DNA of 64,000 bases, taken from Martinezella hainanensis (GTDB taxonomy: Bacteria; Pseudomonadota; Alphaproteobacteria; Rhizobiales; Rhizobiaceae). Below, piece after piece: positions 52,653 through 61,317 of this stretch; within the stretch, counting starts at the first letter, position 1; each line of letters starts with the position of its first letter. A program made the position numbers and the translations under genes. Location: positions 496,001 to 560,000 of the forward strand of contig NZ_FMAC01000005.1 of assembly GCF_900094555.1 (NCBI RefSeq), written 5' to 3'. Under the pieces are notes generated by a model. It worked only from the letters and a program-made list of their open reading frames with translations, made no database searches and was not told the origin of the DNA.

Positions 52653-52776
52653 GAATCTAGCTCCAAAGAATCTCTTGGTTTTGCATAGCTATAACGCTCG
52701 GCGAGCGCGCCGAGAAATCGATTTCGCACTGAAAGACGCAATAGGCGAAACGGACCCACGCTGCGGCTCATGAAAA

Positions 52777-52811
52777 TATGGCCGCTCCAGCGCCAGGCGG
52801 AAGCGGCCATA
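52777..52811 (-). terminator. Intrinsic terminator of the DUF992 gene
   Basis: Perfect 10-base arms TATGGCCGCT / AGCGGCCATA with a 15-base loop, followed on the minus strand by TTTTCAT. Located 29 bases after the DUF992 stop and before the pepT start. Confidence 0.65.
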
Positions 52812-52839
52812 CCGTGGTTTAAGATTGTGGCCGAAAGCC

Positions 52840-53364
52840 TCAATCGGCCGAGGTCAGGGTTACTGACGTACCGGTTGCCGCAACGTTGAGGCCGAGCTGC
52901 CCCGTCACGCTTACGGTCTGAAGATGGATGGAACCGGAGGTGCCGCCGACGAGAATATTCGTGCCGACGCCGGCGCCGACGGTCGCCTCAACGGTAGCGC
53001 CCTGATAGAGGCCGCTCAGAGAACCGTGATGATAGCCGGCTGTCGGCGCGAAGACCAGCCAGACGAGCCGGCTGCGGGTCGTGAAGCCGAGATCGACGCC
53101 CATCTTTCGGATCGCACCAGTGTAATGATCAACGCGCTCGCGTCCGACCGTCGAATGGAAGGTGCAATCCACCTCTTTTGCCGAGCCGAGTACATAGCCG
53201 ACACCGCCGCCGATTTCGCATTCGAGGTAGCCGATCTTCACGCCGTTGCGCTGGTCCGGCTCTTCTTCGCGATAGGTCGTCGGCATATCTGCCGCCCGTA
53301 CCACCGCCGCGCCCGCAACGATCAACGATGCTGCTGAAAACGCCAGGGTCAGGATTTTTCTCAT
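52840..53364 (-). CDS. DUF992 exported protein
   Basis: 174 residues from ATG 53364 (AGGAGA upstream); a 13-residue upstream extension is rejected. Signal peptide MRKILTLAFSAASLIVAGAAVVRAA. The body shows the DUF992 pattern: KIGYLECEIGGGVGYVLGSAKEVDCTF (two cysteines), GRERVDHYTGAIRKMGVDLGFT, then glycine-rich beta strands (GLYQGATVEATVGAGVGTNILVGG) ending in QTVSVTGQLGLNVAATGTSVTL. Family common in Rhizobiales; function unknown. The last part resembles the glycine-rich strands of periplasmic beta proteins. Confidence 0.85.
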   Translation of the reverse strand: MRKILTLAFSAASLIVAGAAVVRAADMPTTYREEEPDQRNGVKIGYLECEIGGGVGYVLGSAKEVDCTFHSTVGRERVDHYTGAIRKMGVDLGFTTRSRLVWLVFAPTAGYHHGSLSGLYQGATVEATVGAGVGTNILVGGTSGSIHLQTVSVTGQLGLNVAATGTSVTLTSAD

Positions 53365-53587
53365 CTGTTTTCTCCTTGTCAGAGTATTATGGGTGGCAGG
53401 CACCCTCGTGGTCGAGCCGATAGAATCAACCCTTACTTAACGTTCGTACGCGCAGAACGATCCCAAAAATAAGGCGGCTATCGTCATGATCCACTTCACA
53501 ATATAGGGAAGTCCATCCACCGCGGCACCCTTTGGCCATTTCACGTTTTGCTACCGACTGAATCGCGCCGTACAAAATCGAGGATTT

Positions 53588-53608
53588 GCAGGGCAAAGCT
53601 CGCCCTGC
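53588..53608 (-). terminator. Hairpin after the adenylate cyclase gene
   Basis: GCAGGGC, 7-base loop, GCCCTGC, 7 bases after the cyclase stop on the minus strand. No T tract follows, so terminator function is only likely. Confidence 0.4.
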
Positions 53609-53615
53609 TTACCCG

Positions 53616-54863
53616 TCAACCATGCTGAAGCAAGACTTCCTTGGCGGCAAAGGCGAACACATCGACCGGTTCTCCAAGACCCTTGAGAGGGAAGGAGCCG
53701 AGGCTTTCCATATCTCGCTGGCAGCCGGCCATGTCGACGAAAGCCTTGGACAGCAGCACCGGCCGTTTCACTTCCTTCGTCAAGGACTCCAGCCGCGAGG
53801 CGATATTGACGGCTGGACCGATGACCGTGAAGTCAAGGCGCGTGCGCGAGCCGATATTGCCGTACATCACATCGCCGACATGTACGCCGACGCCATAGCG
53901 CAGCACTTCGCGGCCTTGCTTGCGATTTTCCTCATTGAGCACGGCAACACTCGCCTGCGCCTCGCTGATGGCGAGAAGAAGATTGTGACACGCATTTGCA
54001 TCACTCAACGGGAAAATGGCCAACAGGCCGTCGCCCATGAATTTGAGGATCTCGCCGCCATGCTTTTCGATCGGGTCGACCATCGCGTCGAAATAGCCGT
54101 TGAGCAGCTCGATGACATCGTCGCGCGGCCACATGTCCGAGATCGTGGTGAAATCGCGCAAATCGCAAATGAGGATCGCCGCACCGACGGTCGTACCGCT
54201 GCCGCGCGTCGTGGCGCCAGCCAGGATCTTTTCGCTGGCATGCGGCCCGACATAGGTGCGCAGGAGCGTGCGCGCCATGATGTTCTTCAATCGGATCTCG
54301 GTCACCATCGTCAGGGCCGGCAGCAGGTCCTTCAAAAAGGTGACGTGCTGTTCGGTGAAGCCGCCGGGAGCATCCGAGGCAAAGGTCACGATATGGCGCT
54401 TGCCGAGCGTGTGGTAAATCGGCCAGGCGATATAGTCGGTCAGCCCCTCCGCGTGCATTTCCTTATAAAGCGGATAGTTCAGTTCCACCTTTTCGCAGAT
54501 TTCGAGATTTTTCCGGACTTCAGTCGCGCCGTTGAAGATCTCGTTGATCGGGCTTGCCAGAAACTGCGGCGTTTTCTCAACGCCGTAACTGAAAGTGGCG
54601 ATATCTGCCTCTTTCATACCGGTGCGCCACAGAATCCTCGCGCCGAGCCATTGCGGATGCAACGTTCTGAAATGCATCGTCGCTCTTCCAATCGGAACTC
54701 CGATCGCCCGCATTTTCTCGCAAAGTTCGACGAGGATATTGTCAATGAATCGCTGCTCGCGAACATCGTTCATAAGCCAATCGAGGATCTTGCTTTGTTT
54801 CGTCGGCCAATTGCCTTGGTCGTCCTGTGTCGAGGCGGCAACGGCCTCAAGAGAAGATTGCAT
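53616..54863 (-). CDS. Class III adenylate cyclase
   Basis: 415 residues from ATG 54863. The N-terminal 200 residues have no membrane segment and look like a GAF-type or heme-less sensor domain (WLMNDVREQRFIDNILVELCEKM, TDYIAWPIYHTLGKRHIVTFAS). The catalytic domain has metal Asp in AILICDLRDFTTIS and in KFMGDGLLAIF, the adenine-selecting Lys (KFMGDG) and Asp (LDFTVIGPAVN), and the transition-state Asn and Arg in VNIASRLESL. It should be an active ATP-specific cyclase. Rhizobia carry many of these cyclases with different sensors; the signal for this one is unknown. Confidence 0.9.
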   Translation of the reverse strand: MQSSLEAVAASTQDDQGNWPTKQSKILDWLMNDVREQRFIDNILVELCEKMRAIGVPIGRATMHFRTLHPQWLGARILWRTGMKEADIATFSYGVEKTPQFLASPINEIFNGATEVRKNLEICEKVELNYPLYKEMHAEGLTDYIAWPIYHTLGKRHIVTFASDAPGGFTEQHVTFLKDLLPALTMVTEIRLKNIMARTLLRTYVGPHASEKILAGATTRGSGTTVGAAILICDLRDFTTISDMWPRDDVIELLNGYFDAMVDPIEKHGGEILKFMGDGLLAIFPLSDANACHNLLLAISEAQASVAVLNEENRKQGREVLRYGVGVHVGDVMYGNIGSRTRLDFTVIGPAVNIASRLESLTKEVKRPVLLSKAFVDMAGCQRDMESLGSFPLKGLGEPVDVFAFAAKEVLLQHG

Positions 54864-55085
54864 TTCTATACCCCACAAATTCCGTCACCTGTCATGGACC
54901 AAGAGCGCCATTCGATCCGAAGGGAACTATACGCGTCTCGTCAGCGACCGGGAACGGTAATCGCCGTTATTTCGCGATTTCGTAAATTATGCGCCCAGCT
55001 ATGGCGGCAGCGCCTTGAATCAGCCATAGGCTTCATATGGTTCCGCAACTGCTGCGGTGCAAGATTCCGTTAAAGAGGTGAGGCG

Positions 55086-55667
55086 TTGAGAGCATATCTG
55101 GCAGGCCCGGAAGTCTTCCTCCCGAATGCAAGGGAAATCCTCGATCGCAAGATCGCGCTGACGCGTCGCTACGGCTTTACGCCGGTTTCGCCCGGTGACC
55201 TTGCCGTGCCTGAGACGGAGACGCGTCGGCAGCGTGGCCTTGCCATCAGCTCGATCAATGAGAAACTGATGACGAGTGCCGATCTCATCATCGCCAATCT
55301 GACGCCGTTTCGGGGTATCGCGGCCGATATCGGCACGGCCTTCGAACTCGGTTTCATGTGTGCCCGCGGCTGCCCGGCATTTGCCTTTTCCAATTGCATC
55401 GATAACCACTTCGAGCGTGTGAGGAGGCTCTATGGGGGCGCGGTTCAACTCGGTGCGGACGGACGCCACCGCGGCCCCGACGGCATGTCGCTGGAAAATT
55501 TCGATATGGCCGACAATCTGATGCTCGACGGCGGCATAGCGGCGCGTGACGGTGTCATCGTCACGCGCCAAGTCGCGCCGGATCAGCTCTTTCTGGATCT
55601 GACGGCCTTCGAGGAATGCCTGGGCATCGCAGCAGAGAAATTATTGAAGCAGGTCGCCAGCGCATAA
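55086..55667 (+). CDS. Nucleoside 2-deoxyribosyltransferase family protein
   Basis: 193 residues, TTG start with an AGAGGTGAGG stretch upstream. The opening RAYLAGPEVFLPNAREILD and the catalytic-site-like SADLIIANLTPFRGIAADIGTAFELGFMCARG match the family: the Glu of TAFELG is the nucleophile position, and the Asp of ADIGTAFE binds deoxyribose. It would exchange or hydrolyse bases of deoxynucleosides or nucleotides. It converges on the PhnD-like gene 32 bases away. Confidence 0.85.
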   Translation: MRAYLAGPEVFLPNAREILDRKIALTRRYGFTPVSPGDLAVPETETRRQRGLAISSINEKLMTSADLIIANLTPFRGIAADIGTAFELGFMCARGCPAFAFSNCIDNHFERVRRLYGGAVQLGADGRHRGPDGMSLENFDMADNLMLDGGIAARDGVIVTRQVAPDQLFLDLTAFEECLGIAAEKLLKQVASA

Positions 55668-55699
55668 TGTGCCGGCTATTGATTTAGCTCGTTCGAACC

Positions 55700-56515
55700 T
55701 CACCATGTGCCGAGGGCAGCATCGATGGCTCGCGCTCTTGCGGGAAGCTGTTCGTAAGCAGCAACATCCGGCTCGGCAAAAGCAGCCAATCCGAGCGATG
55801 CGAGAATATCGCGCCCCTCCGGATCTTGGTGCGCGCCGAGAAGAACAGTGCGTAGCGCGTCGACAATATCCGGCGATTGCAGCCGCGAGGCTACCAGCAG
55901 GGGGAAGGGCGCTGGCTTCGTGGTGGCCACGATACGCAACGGCGCGATCATCTCCGGCTCGTGCAATGCTAGGAGCTGATAGGCATAGGCGTCGATGGCG
56001 CCGACATCGATGACGCCCGAATGAATAGCGTCGATCACGCCGCGCGGGTTGAGGAGCGGGCCGGCGACTTGCGCCGCCGCGGGCCTATCCGCAAGCGTGG
56101 CAAAGAATTCTCGCGGCGCATTATAGCCGGACTGAGAATCCCGCACCGTCCAGCCCCAGCGCGCGGTTGCGAGATCCGCTTCTGTGAGCGACTTGCCTTG
56201 AGCAGCGACGATGTGGCTTGCATAGATCGGTTGGCCGTTTGCCCAGTCCGCCAGAGAAACGGGCGCTGCCAGCGGCTGCGGGCGCTCCGCCGGTGACAGC
56301 CGCGAGAACGGAAAGCCGCACATGAAGACGGCGCCCATGTCCGGACGTGCCCATAGCTCGGACAGAGGCGCTGGAGCGGCATGGGCAATGACTTCGAGTT
56401 CGACGCCTGACCGGTTGCCAAGCCATTGGAAGAGGCGATCCCATAGGCCAGATATCTTCGGGCTCAGATTGTACATTCGTGAGCAGGCAATGGCAGGGGC
56501 GGGAGATATCGTCAT
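55700..56515 (-). CDS. PhnD-like substrate-binding protein without signal peptide
   Basis: 271 residues, last gene of the lyase operon, 6 bases after the ornithine-cyclodeaminase-like stop. It resembles the PhnD/SsuA/transferrin-like binding fold: MYNLSPKISGLWDRLFQWLG, then GAVFMCGFPFSRL, ASHIVAAQGKSL, DSQSGYNAPREFF and GVIDVGAIDAYAYQLL. No export signal or lipobox is visible at the start, and no permease or ATPase lies nearby. So it is either a cytosolic ligand-binding protein or the start is wrong. An alternative in-frame Met (MYNLSP, residue 14) does not add a signal. Confidence 0.75.
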   Translation of the reverse strand: MTISPAPAIACSRMYNLSPKISGLWDRLFQWLGNRSGVELEVIAHAAPAPLSELWARPDMGAVFMCGFPFSRLSPAERPQPLAAPVSLADWANGQPIYASHIVAAQGKSLTEADLATARWGWTVRDSQSGYNAPREFFATLADRPAAAQVAGPLLNPRGVIDAIHSGVIDVGAIDAYAYQLLALHEPEMIAPLRIVATTKPAPFPLLVASRLQSPDIVDALRTVLLGAHQDPEGRDILASLGLAAFAEPDVAAYEQLPARARAIDAALGTW

Positions 56516-56521
56516 GGCGCG

Positions 56522-57526
56522 TCACGCAAACCGAAGCCGCTGGCCGATATTCATGCGCTTTGCCTTTTCGACCATTGCCGCGCCGAGTGCAACATCGGTC
56601 GTGCTGAGACCGCGGTGCCAGAAGAGAATGGTCTCCTCATCGCTTTCACGGCCCGGCTTGGCGCCACAGACGATCTGACCGATTTCAGCATGCAGCGTCT
56701 TGGCCGTTACCTTGCCTTCGTCGACATGGCGGCGAAGGGCACCGAAGGGACGCCCCGGTCCGCATTGTCCCCAGTCATCGACGACGACCTTGTCCATGAT
56801 ATCGGTCAAGTCGAATTCGAGCGCGCTCATCGTGCCGTAAGGCACGACAAAGGCGCCTTTCTTGACCCAGGCGGTCTTGAAGAGCGGCGTCGGCTCCGGC
56901 AAGCGGCTCGCCTCGATCATGATATCGGCGCCCTTCAGGCAATCCTCCCAATTGTCCGTGACGATAATCTTCTTGCCGAGATCCTTCTCAAGCCGTGCGG
57001 CAAAGGCATCGCGGCTTTCCGGTCGGCGCGAATGCACACGGATTTCGTCGAAATCGAAGATGTGATCGAGCAGGCGCACGTTCCAGTAGGAGGTGCCGCG
57101 GGCGCCGATATGGCCGAGGATCTTACTATCTTTGCGAGCGAGATGACGTGCACCGATGGCGGTGACGGCGCCGGTGCGCATATCGGTGATGGCGGTCGCG
57201 TCGATGATCGCCTTCGGCACGCCGGTGCGCGGATCAAAGAGATTGAGGACCGCCAGTTCCGAAGGCAGACCCTGCTTGTAGTTGTCAACGAAATCGCCAA
57301 CGACCTTGACGCCGGCATAGTCGAGCGGCTTCACGTAGCCGCGCAGCACGTTGAAGTGGCCCTTGTCTGAACTCTCGGGCACGAGATGGACACGAGGCTC
57401 GATGACGGTCTCGCCGCGCCCCTGTGCATCGAGCGCCTTGGTCACGGCGTCAAGGATTTCGTCATTGGAAAGCGCCAGCGCCTTGGCGTCTATGGCATTC
57501 AGATAGTCGATCCAGATTTCCTGCAT
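56522..57526 (-). CDS. Ornithine cyclodeaminase / mu-crystallin family protein
   Basis: 333 residues from ATG 57526, with GGAGAACGG upstream. The family core is present: GYVKPLDYAGVKVVGDFVDN, FDPRTGVPKAIIDATAITDMRTGAVTAIGARHLA, and RPESRDAFAARLEKDLGKKI. The NAD(P)-binding loop reads ILGHIGARGTSYWN instead of the usual G-x-G-x-Q-A, so cofactor binding may differ. The motif GADIMIEASRLPEPTPLF and DVALGAAMVEKAK are typical. Members include ornithine cyclodeaminase, alanine dehydrogenase and N-carboxyethyl-diamino acid enzymes. Between a HAL homologue and a PhnD-like protein, with which it forms an operon. Confidence 0.82.
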   Translation of the reverse strand: MQEIWIDYLNAIDAKALALSNDEILDAVTKALDAQGRGETVIEPRVHLVPESSDKGHFNVLRGYVKPLDYAGVKVVGDFVDNYKQGLPSELAVLNLFDPRTGVPKAIIDATAITDMRTGAVTAIGARHLARKDSKILGHIGARGTSYWNVRLLDHIFDFDEIRVHSRRPESRDAFAARLEKDLGKKIIVTDNWEDCLKGADIMIEASRLPEPTPLFKTAWVKKGAFVVPYGTMSALEFDLTDIMDKVVVDDWGQCGPGRPFGALRRHVDEGKVTAKTLHAEIGQIVCGAKPGRESDEETILFWHRGLSTTDVALGAAMVEKAKRMNIGQRLRFA

Positions 57527-57575
57527 TACCGTTCTCCAGCATGTCACCGGCTGTACCGGTCTATCGGATGATGCG

Positions 57576-57590
57576 GGCCGCCGGACGGCC
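57576..57590 (-). other. Intercistronic hairpin between the lyase and cyclodeaminase genes
   Basis: GGCCG, 5-base loop, CGGCC, in the 113-base gap between two genes of the same operon. No T tract; may stabilise the mRNA. Confidence 0.3.
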
Positions 57591-57639
57591 TGCGAGAAAG
57601 CGAAGCGGAGGGCGTGAACTGCCTTGCCGCCATTTTCGA

Positions 57640-59154
57640 TCAGGGAGCGGCCTTCGCGGCAGTTTCTGCGATGAATTCCGACACTCTCTGAAAATCAGGG
57701 CCTTGGGCACGATCTTCGTCGAGCGGTGCCACCAGTTGGCGCACCTGCCGGTAGGCGTCCAGCGTCCCGCTGCCAAGTTCGCCCGTAACGCCACGCAATT
57801 CGACTGCCTGGGCCGAGGCGATCAGCTCGATCGCCACAAGATAGCGCAGCCGCTCGATCATCGCTTCGATCTTCGACAGAACGCTCGGCGCCATCGAGGC
57901 CTGATCCTCGACGCCGTCGGCCACCGGGATGGGCGTCAGCGATACCGGTATGGCCAGATGCCGTATCTCCGCTTCGAGTGCAGAAACCGTTTTCTGCACG
58001 GTGGCAAAGCCGGTTCTGCTCTGCCCGAGCGGTGTCAGGAAGCGCGGCAGCTCCGACATGGCCGCTGACATGATCTTCATCGTCCTATAGGCGATCGCCG
58101 CCGCACAATGGGCGATTGCCTGGCCGAGCCGCTCCCATGCGAGAACGAACGCCGTCATGTCGAAGTTGCCATGCGACAGGATCAGCCCTTCCTCGACGAG
58201 CACGACGGGATTATCGCCGGAGCTGGCGAGCTCTATCTCGGTCGCGGCGCGTGCTTCGCCGATCGCGTGAAGGAGAGCGCCCCAGACCTGCGGGGCACAG
58301 CGATAACTCAACGGATCCTGCAGACGCCGCGCCGCGCCATCCGCCAGAAGAGAACTTCCCGAAAGCAACTCGCGAAGCCGGGCGGCCGTCTCACGCTGGC
58401 CGAAGGCCGGTCTCGCCACCAACGCCCGGTCGTCAAAGGCCGATGCATTGGCGCGGAATGCTTCGAAGTTCAGTGCGATTGCCGCAAGCGACCAATCGAA
58501 TAGTCGCTCGATATCCTCGATGCACAGGCATGCCTTGCCAACCGACAGACTGTTGGCAACCACGAGGACATGGCCATCCTTCGGCGCTATCGGCAAAGGG
58601 GGCAGACCGACTTTCGAGAGGGCATCCAGCGCTGGCATAACCGTGCCATCGAGTTCTGCCTCGCCGTCCCCCAGCAAAGCACGTCCCATATGTGCCAAAG
58701 GCGCAAGATCGGCGGCACCGATAGAGCCGAGCGAAGGCACCACCGGATGAAAGCCGGCGTTCAACGCGGCCACGAGGCCGGCGAAAACCGGGAGTGATAC
58801 GCCGGAGCCGCCAGCCGCCATGCCAGCGATGCGGGCGGCCATCATCGCCCTGACGGCTTCGCGCGGCAGCGCCGGCCCAACCCCGACTGCACGGGCTTGC
58901 GGCACACGCAATTGAAAGGCGATCAGGTCGTCCGCAGCGAGCCGCGTGTCGACGCCTGCGCCCAATGCTGTCGTCAACCCATAAACCGGCTGATCGGCGG
59001 CCAAATAGCGTTCGACCACGGCACGCGCAGCGTTGATCTTGTCTTTGACGTCCGGAGAAATAGCTATCGTGGCGTTGCGCCGCGCAATTGCAACAATATC
59101 GCGCACCGTCGGGGGCGCCCCAGTGAAGGACACGATATTATCCGTCTTGCTCAT
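57640..59154 (-). CDS. Histidine-ammonia-lyase-family protein lacking the MIO-forming Ala-Ser-Gly
   Basis: 504 residues from ATG 59154 (a 38-residue extension upstream is not lyase-like). Overall length and many segments match HAL/PAL: QPVYGLTTALGAGVDT, PLAHMGRALLGDGEAEL, LQDPLSYRCAPQVWG, VEDQASMAPSVL. The prosthetic-group site is abnormal. HALs have G-A-S-G-D-L-A-P-L; here it is G146-A-A-D149-L-A-P-L, one residue shorter with Ser and Gly gone, so the autocatalytic MIO ring cannot form in the usual way. The active-site Tyr of QDPYSLR is Leu282 (QDPLSYR); Gln279, Arg285 and Glu416 remain. A different reaction or a non-enzymatic role is likely. First gene of an operon with a cyclodeaminase-like and a PhnD-like gene. 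Confidence 0.85.
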   Translation of the reverse strand: MSKTDNIVSFTGAPPTVRDIVAIARRNATIAISPDVKDKINAARAVVERYLAADQPVYGLTTALGAGVDTRLAADDLIAFQLRVPQARAVGVGPALPREAVRAMMAARIAGMAAGGSGVSLPVFAGLVAALNAGFHPVVPSLGSIGAADLAPLAHMGRALLGDGEAELDGTVMPALDALSKVGLPPLPIAPKDGHVLVVANSLSVGKACLCIEDIERLFDWSLAAIALNFEAFRANASAFDDRALVARPAFGQRETAARLRELLSGSSLLADGAARRLQDPLSYRCAPQVWGALLHAIGEARAATEIELASSGDNPVVLVEEGLILSHGNFDMTAFVLAWERLGQAIAHCAAAIAYRTMKIMSAAMSELPRFLTPLGQSRTGFATVQKTVSALEAEIRHLAIPVSLTPIPVADGVEDQASMAPSVLSKIEAMIERLRYLVAIELIASAQAVELRGVTGELGSGTLDAYRQVRQLVAPLDEDRAQGPDFQRVSEFIAETAAKAAP

Positions 59155-59378
59155 TCCTGCCTGCCTCATGCGCTCGGTTTCCCGCGATCTTCGCCGGAAT
59201 GCTCTTCCAGCCGATATTGGTCGTTGGGATAGGTAGATATCACGCATAGCACAGCACATGGCCAGCAACAGTCATATCGATTGAAGAACACCGCTATCTC
59301 ATTGCGAGGCAATGTTCGGCGCGGAGAAAAGCGCAATCAGCAGCAAGTGGGGGCCTACAGGCCCAACACAAACTAAAA

Positions 59379-59408
59379 GTGATAGCGATGACATGTCATC
59401 GCTATCAC
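59379..59408 (-). terminator. Perfect 30-base palindrome, intrinsic terminator of the ABC operon
   Basis: GTGATAGCGATGACA followed directly by its reverse complement, 34 bases after the ABC ATPase stop. On the minus strand the stem is followed by TTTTAG, fitting an intrinsic terminator; the plus side has CTTGTTTTC. It separates the sugar importer operon from the lyase operon. Confidence 0.75.
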
Positions 59409-59442
59409 CTTGTTTTCAACAGAGGTCGGTTCAGTGACAGGC

Positions 59443-60189
59443 TTAGCCGCCAATCATGAGCCTTACGACTTCCTCGTGATTGGTGTCGGCGATATTGCGC
59501 TCGCCGGCAACAATCCCGCGGCGCAGGACGACGATGCGGTCGGAGACCGCGAAAATATCCTGCAGATTGTGCGAGATGAAGATAACGCCACGTCCCTGCG
59601 CCTTCAGCGACTTGATGAGAGCCACGACCTTGCGCTGTTCGGGTACGCCAAGTGCTGCGGTCGGCTCATCCATGACGAGGATGCGCGCATTCCAATAGAC
59701 CGCGCGTCCGATCGCAACCGCCTGGCGCTGGCCGCCGGAGAAGTTGCTGACGGGCGCGTCGAGCCGCTTCACGTGAAAGTCCAGCTCGGCCATCGTCTTG
59801 CGTGCGGCTTCCGCCATGGCTTTGCGGTCCAAGACCGGCAGGAAGCCGAAAAGCTTCTTCATCGGCTCACGCCCAAGGAAGATGTTGGAGCCGATCGTCA
59901 GATTGTCGGCCAGTGCCAGATCCTGGTAGATCGTCTCGATGCCTTTCTCGCGCGCATCCTGCGGCGAGGAGAAGGTGACGGGCTTGCCTTCGATCAGAAT
60001 TTCGCCCGCCGTCGGCGGATAGACGCCGGAGATCGCCTTGATCATCGTGGTCTTGCCGGCGCCGTTATCGCCTGCAAGTGCGACGACTTCACCAGGCCGG
60101 ACAACCATGGAGCAATTGTCGAGGGCACGCACCGCGCCGAAATAACGCGAGAGATTGCGGACCTCGAGGAGGGGAGTTGCACTATTCAT
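59443..60189 (-). CDS. Sugar ABC importer ATP-binding protein, single-domain (FrcA-like)
   Basis: 248 residues from ATG 60189, overlapping the permease stop by 8 bases; a 33-residue extension is rejected. Walker A GDNGAGKTT, Q-loop IYQDLALADNLTIGSNIFLG, signature FSGGQRQAVAIGRA, Walker B RILVMDEPTAALG and H-loop FISHN. Unlike RbsA/XylG it has only one ATPase domain, as in FrcA-type fructose importers of rhizobia, so it must act as a homodimer. Last gene of the importer operon, followed by a strong terminator. Confidence 0.9.
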   Translation of the reverse strand: MNSATPLLEVRNLSRYFGAVRALDNCSMVVRPGEVVALAGDNGAGKTTMIKAISGVYPPTAGEILIEGKPVTFSSPQDAREKGIETIYQDLALADNLTIGSNIFLGREPMKKLFGFLPVLDRKAMAEAARKTMAELDFHVKRLDAPVSNFSGGQRQAVAIGRAVYWNARILVMDEPTAALGVPEQRKVVALIKSLKAQGRGVIFISHNLQDIFAVSDRIVVLRRGIVAGERNIADTNHEEVVRLMIGG

Positions 60190-61246
60190 CCTGTTTTGCT
60201 CCGCTGAACCGACGCTGCGCCTGGTCGATGAGCACCGAAATGATGATGACGATGCCGACGGCGATGAACTGCCAGAACGGCTCCACATTCATGAAGACGA
60301 GGCCGTATTGGATGACGGCGATGACGAGAGCGCCGGCAACGGTGCCGATGATCGTACCGGAGCCGCCGAACAGGCTTGCGCCGCCGATGACGACGGCAGC
60401 CACGCTATCAAGCAGCAATGGTTCACCCGCCTGGGCGGCACCTGCGGTGAAACGGGCGGCATAGAGCGCGCCGCCCAAGCCTGCGCAGACAGCCGAGAGA
60501 ATGTAGAGCCGCAGCAAGTGAGACTTGATGTCGATACCGGCACGGCGGGCGGCCTGCGCATTGGCGCCGATGGCGTAATTATGCTGGCCGAAGCGTGTCT
60601 GGCTCAGCAGATAATGCATGATGACCACGAAGACAAGCGTGACGATGACCAGATAGGGCACGCCGTAGAATCGTCCGTTGCCGAGCTCGGCGAAATAGGA
60701 ATTCTTGACCGGCACGGTGGTACCGCCGGCAATCAGGAAGGCCGTGCCGCGGGCAACGCCGAACATGCCAAGCGTGCCGATGAATGGCGGAACCTTGAGA
60801 CGGGAGATCAGCAGACCGTTGATGAAGCCGGGGACGGCAGCGGCCAGCATGGCGACGAGAATGCCGAATACCATTGCCACCGGCAGCGGCATGTAGAGCC
60901 CGGCAATATTGGCGATATGCGCGGCGACGACCGCGGCAAGGCCCATGATGAAGCCTGTCGATAGATCGATGCCGCCGGAGATGATGACGAAGGTCTGTCC
61001 GATCGCCAAGAGCAGCGGCGCCACCGCGAAGATCGTGACGGACTGCCAGTTGAAGCTCGAGCCGACGAAGGTGCCGCCGAAATCGATCCGTGCCCAGATC
61101 TCGAAAGTCACGATAAGTGCGGCAAGAAAGAGCCATGCGCGTAATTGCGCGATGCGGTTTAGAATGGTTTTTGCCTGGTCGCCGTGGTCCGCCTGCGGTG
61201 CCACGTGCTGATCCGCCTTGCGGACCTCTGCATTGTCGATTGTCAT
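60182..61246 (-). CDS. Sugar ABC importer permease, RbsC/FrcC-like (CUT2)
   Basis: 354 residues from ATG 61246 (TTG 12 bases earlier is the alternative). The first 35 residues are hydrophilic, then eight to ten membrane segments. Typical CUT2 motifs: VIISGGIDLSTGFIMGLAAVVAA, PPFIGTLGMFGVARGTAFLIAGG, YAIGANAQAARRAGIDI and LDSVAAVVIGGASLFGGSGTIIGT. It pairs with the single-domain ATPase downstream. Confidence 0.92.
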   Translation of the reverse strand: MTIDNAEVRKADQHVAPQADHGDQAKTILNRIAQLRAWLFLAALIVTFEIWARIDFGGTFVGSSFNWQSVTIFAVAPLLLAIGQTFVIISGGIDLSTGFIMGLAAVVAAHIANIAGLYMPLPVAMVFGILVAMLAAAVPGFINGLLISRLKVPPFIGTLGMFGVARGTAFLIAGGTTVPVKNSYFAELGNGRFYGVPYLVIVTLVFVVIMHYLLSQTRFGQHNYAIGANAQAARRAGIDIKSHLLRLYILSAVCAGLGGALYAARFTAGAAQAGEPLLLDSVAAVVIGGASLFGGSGTIIGTVAGALVIAVIQYGLVFMNVEPFWQFIAVGIVIIISVLIDQAQRRFSGAKQDE

Positions 61247-61317
61247 GGACTGGTCCAAACTGAAGCGTTGCAGGCGCGAAGATCACAGCGCCGTTCGCTC
61301 TATCATCGTTGGATGAT

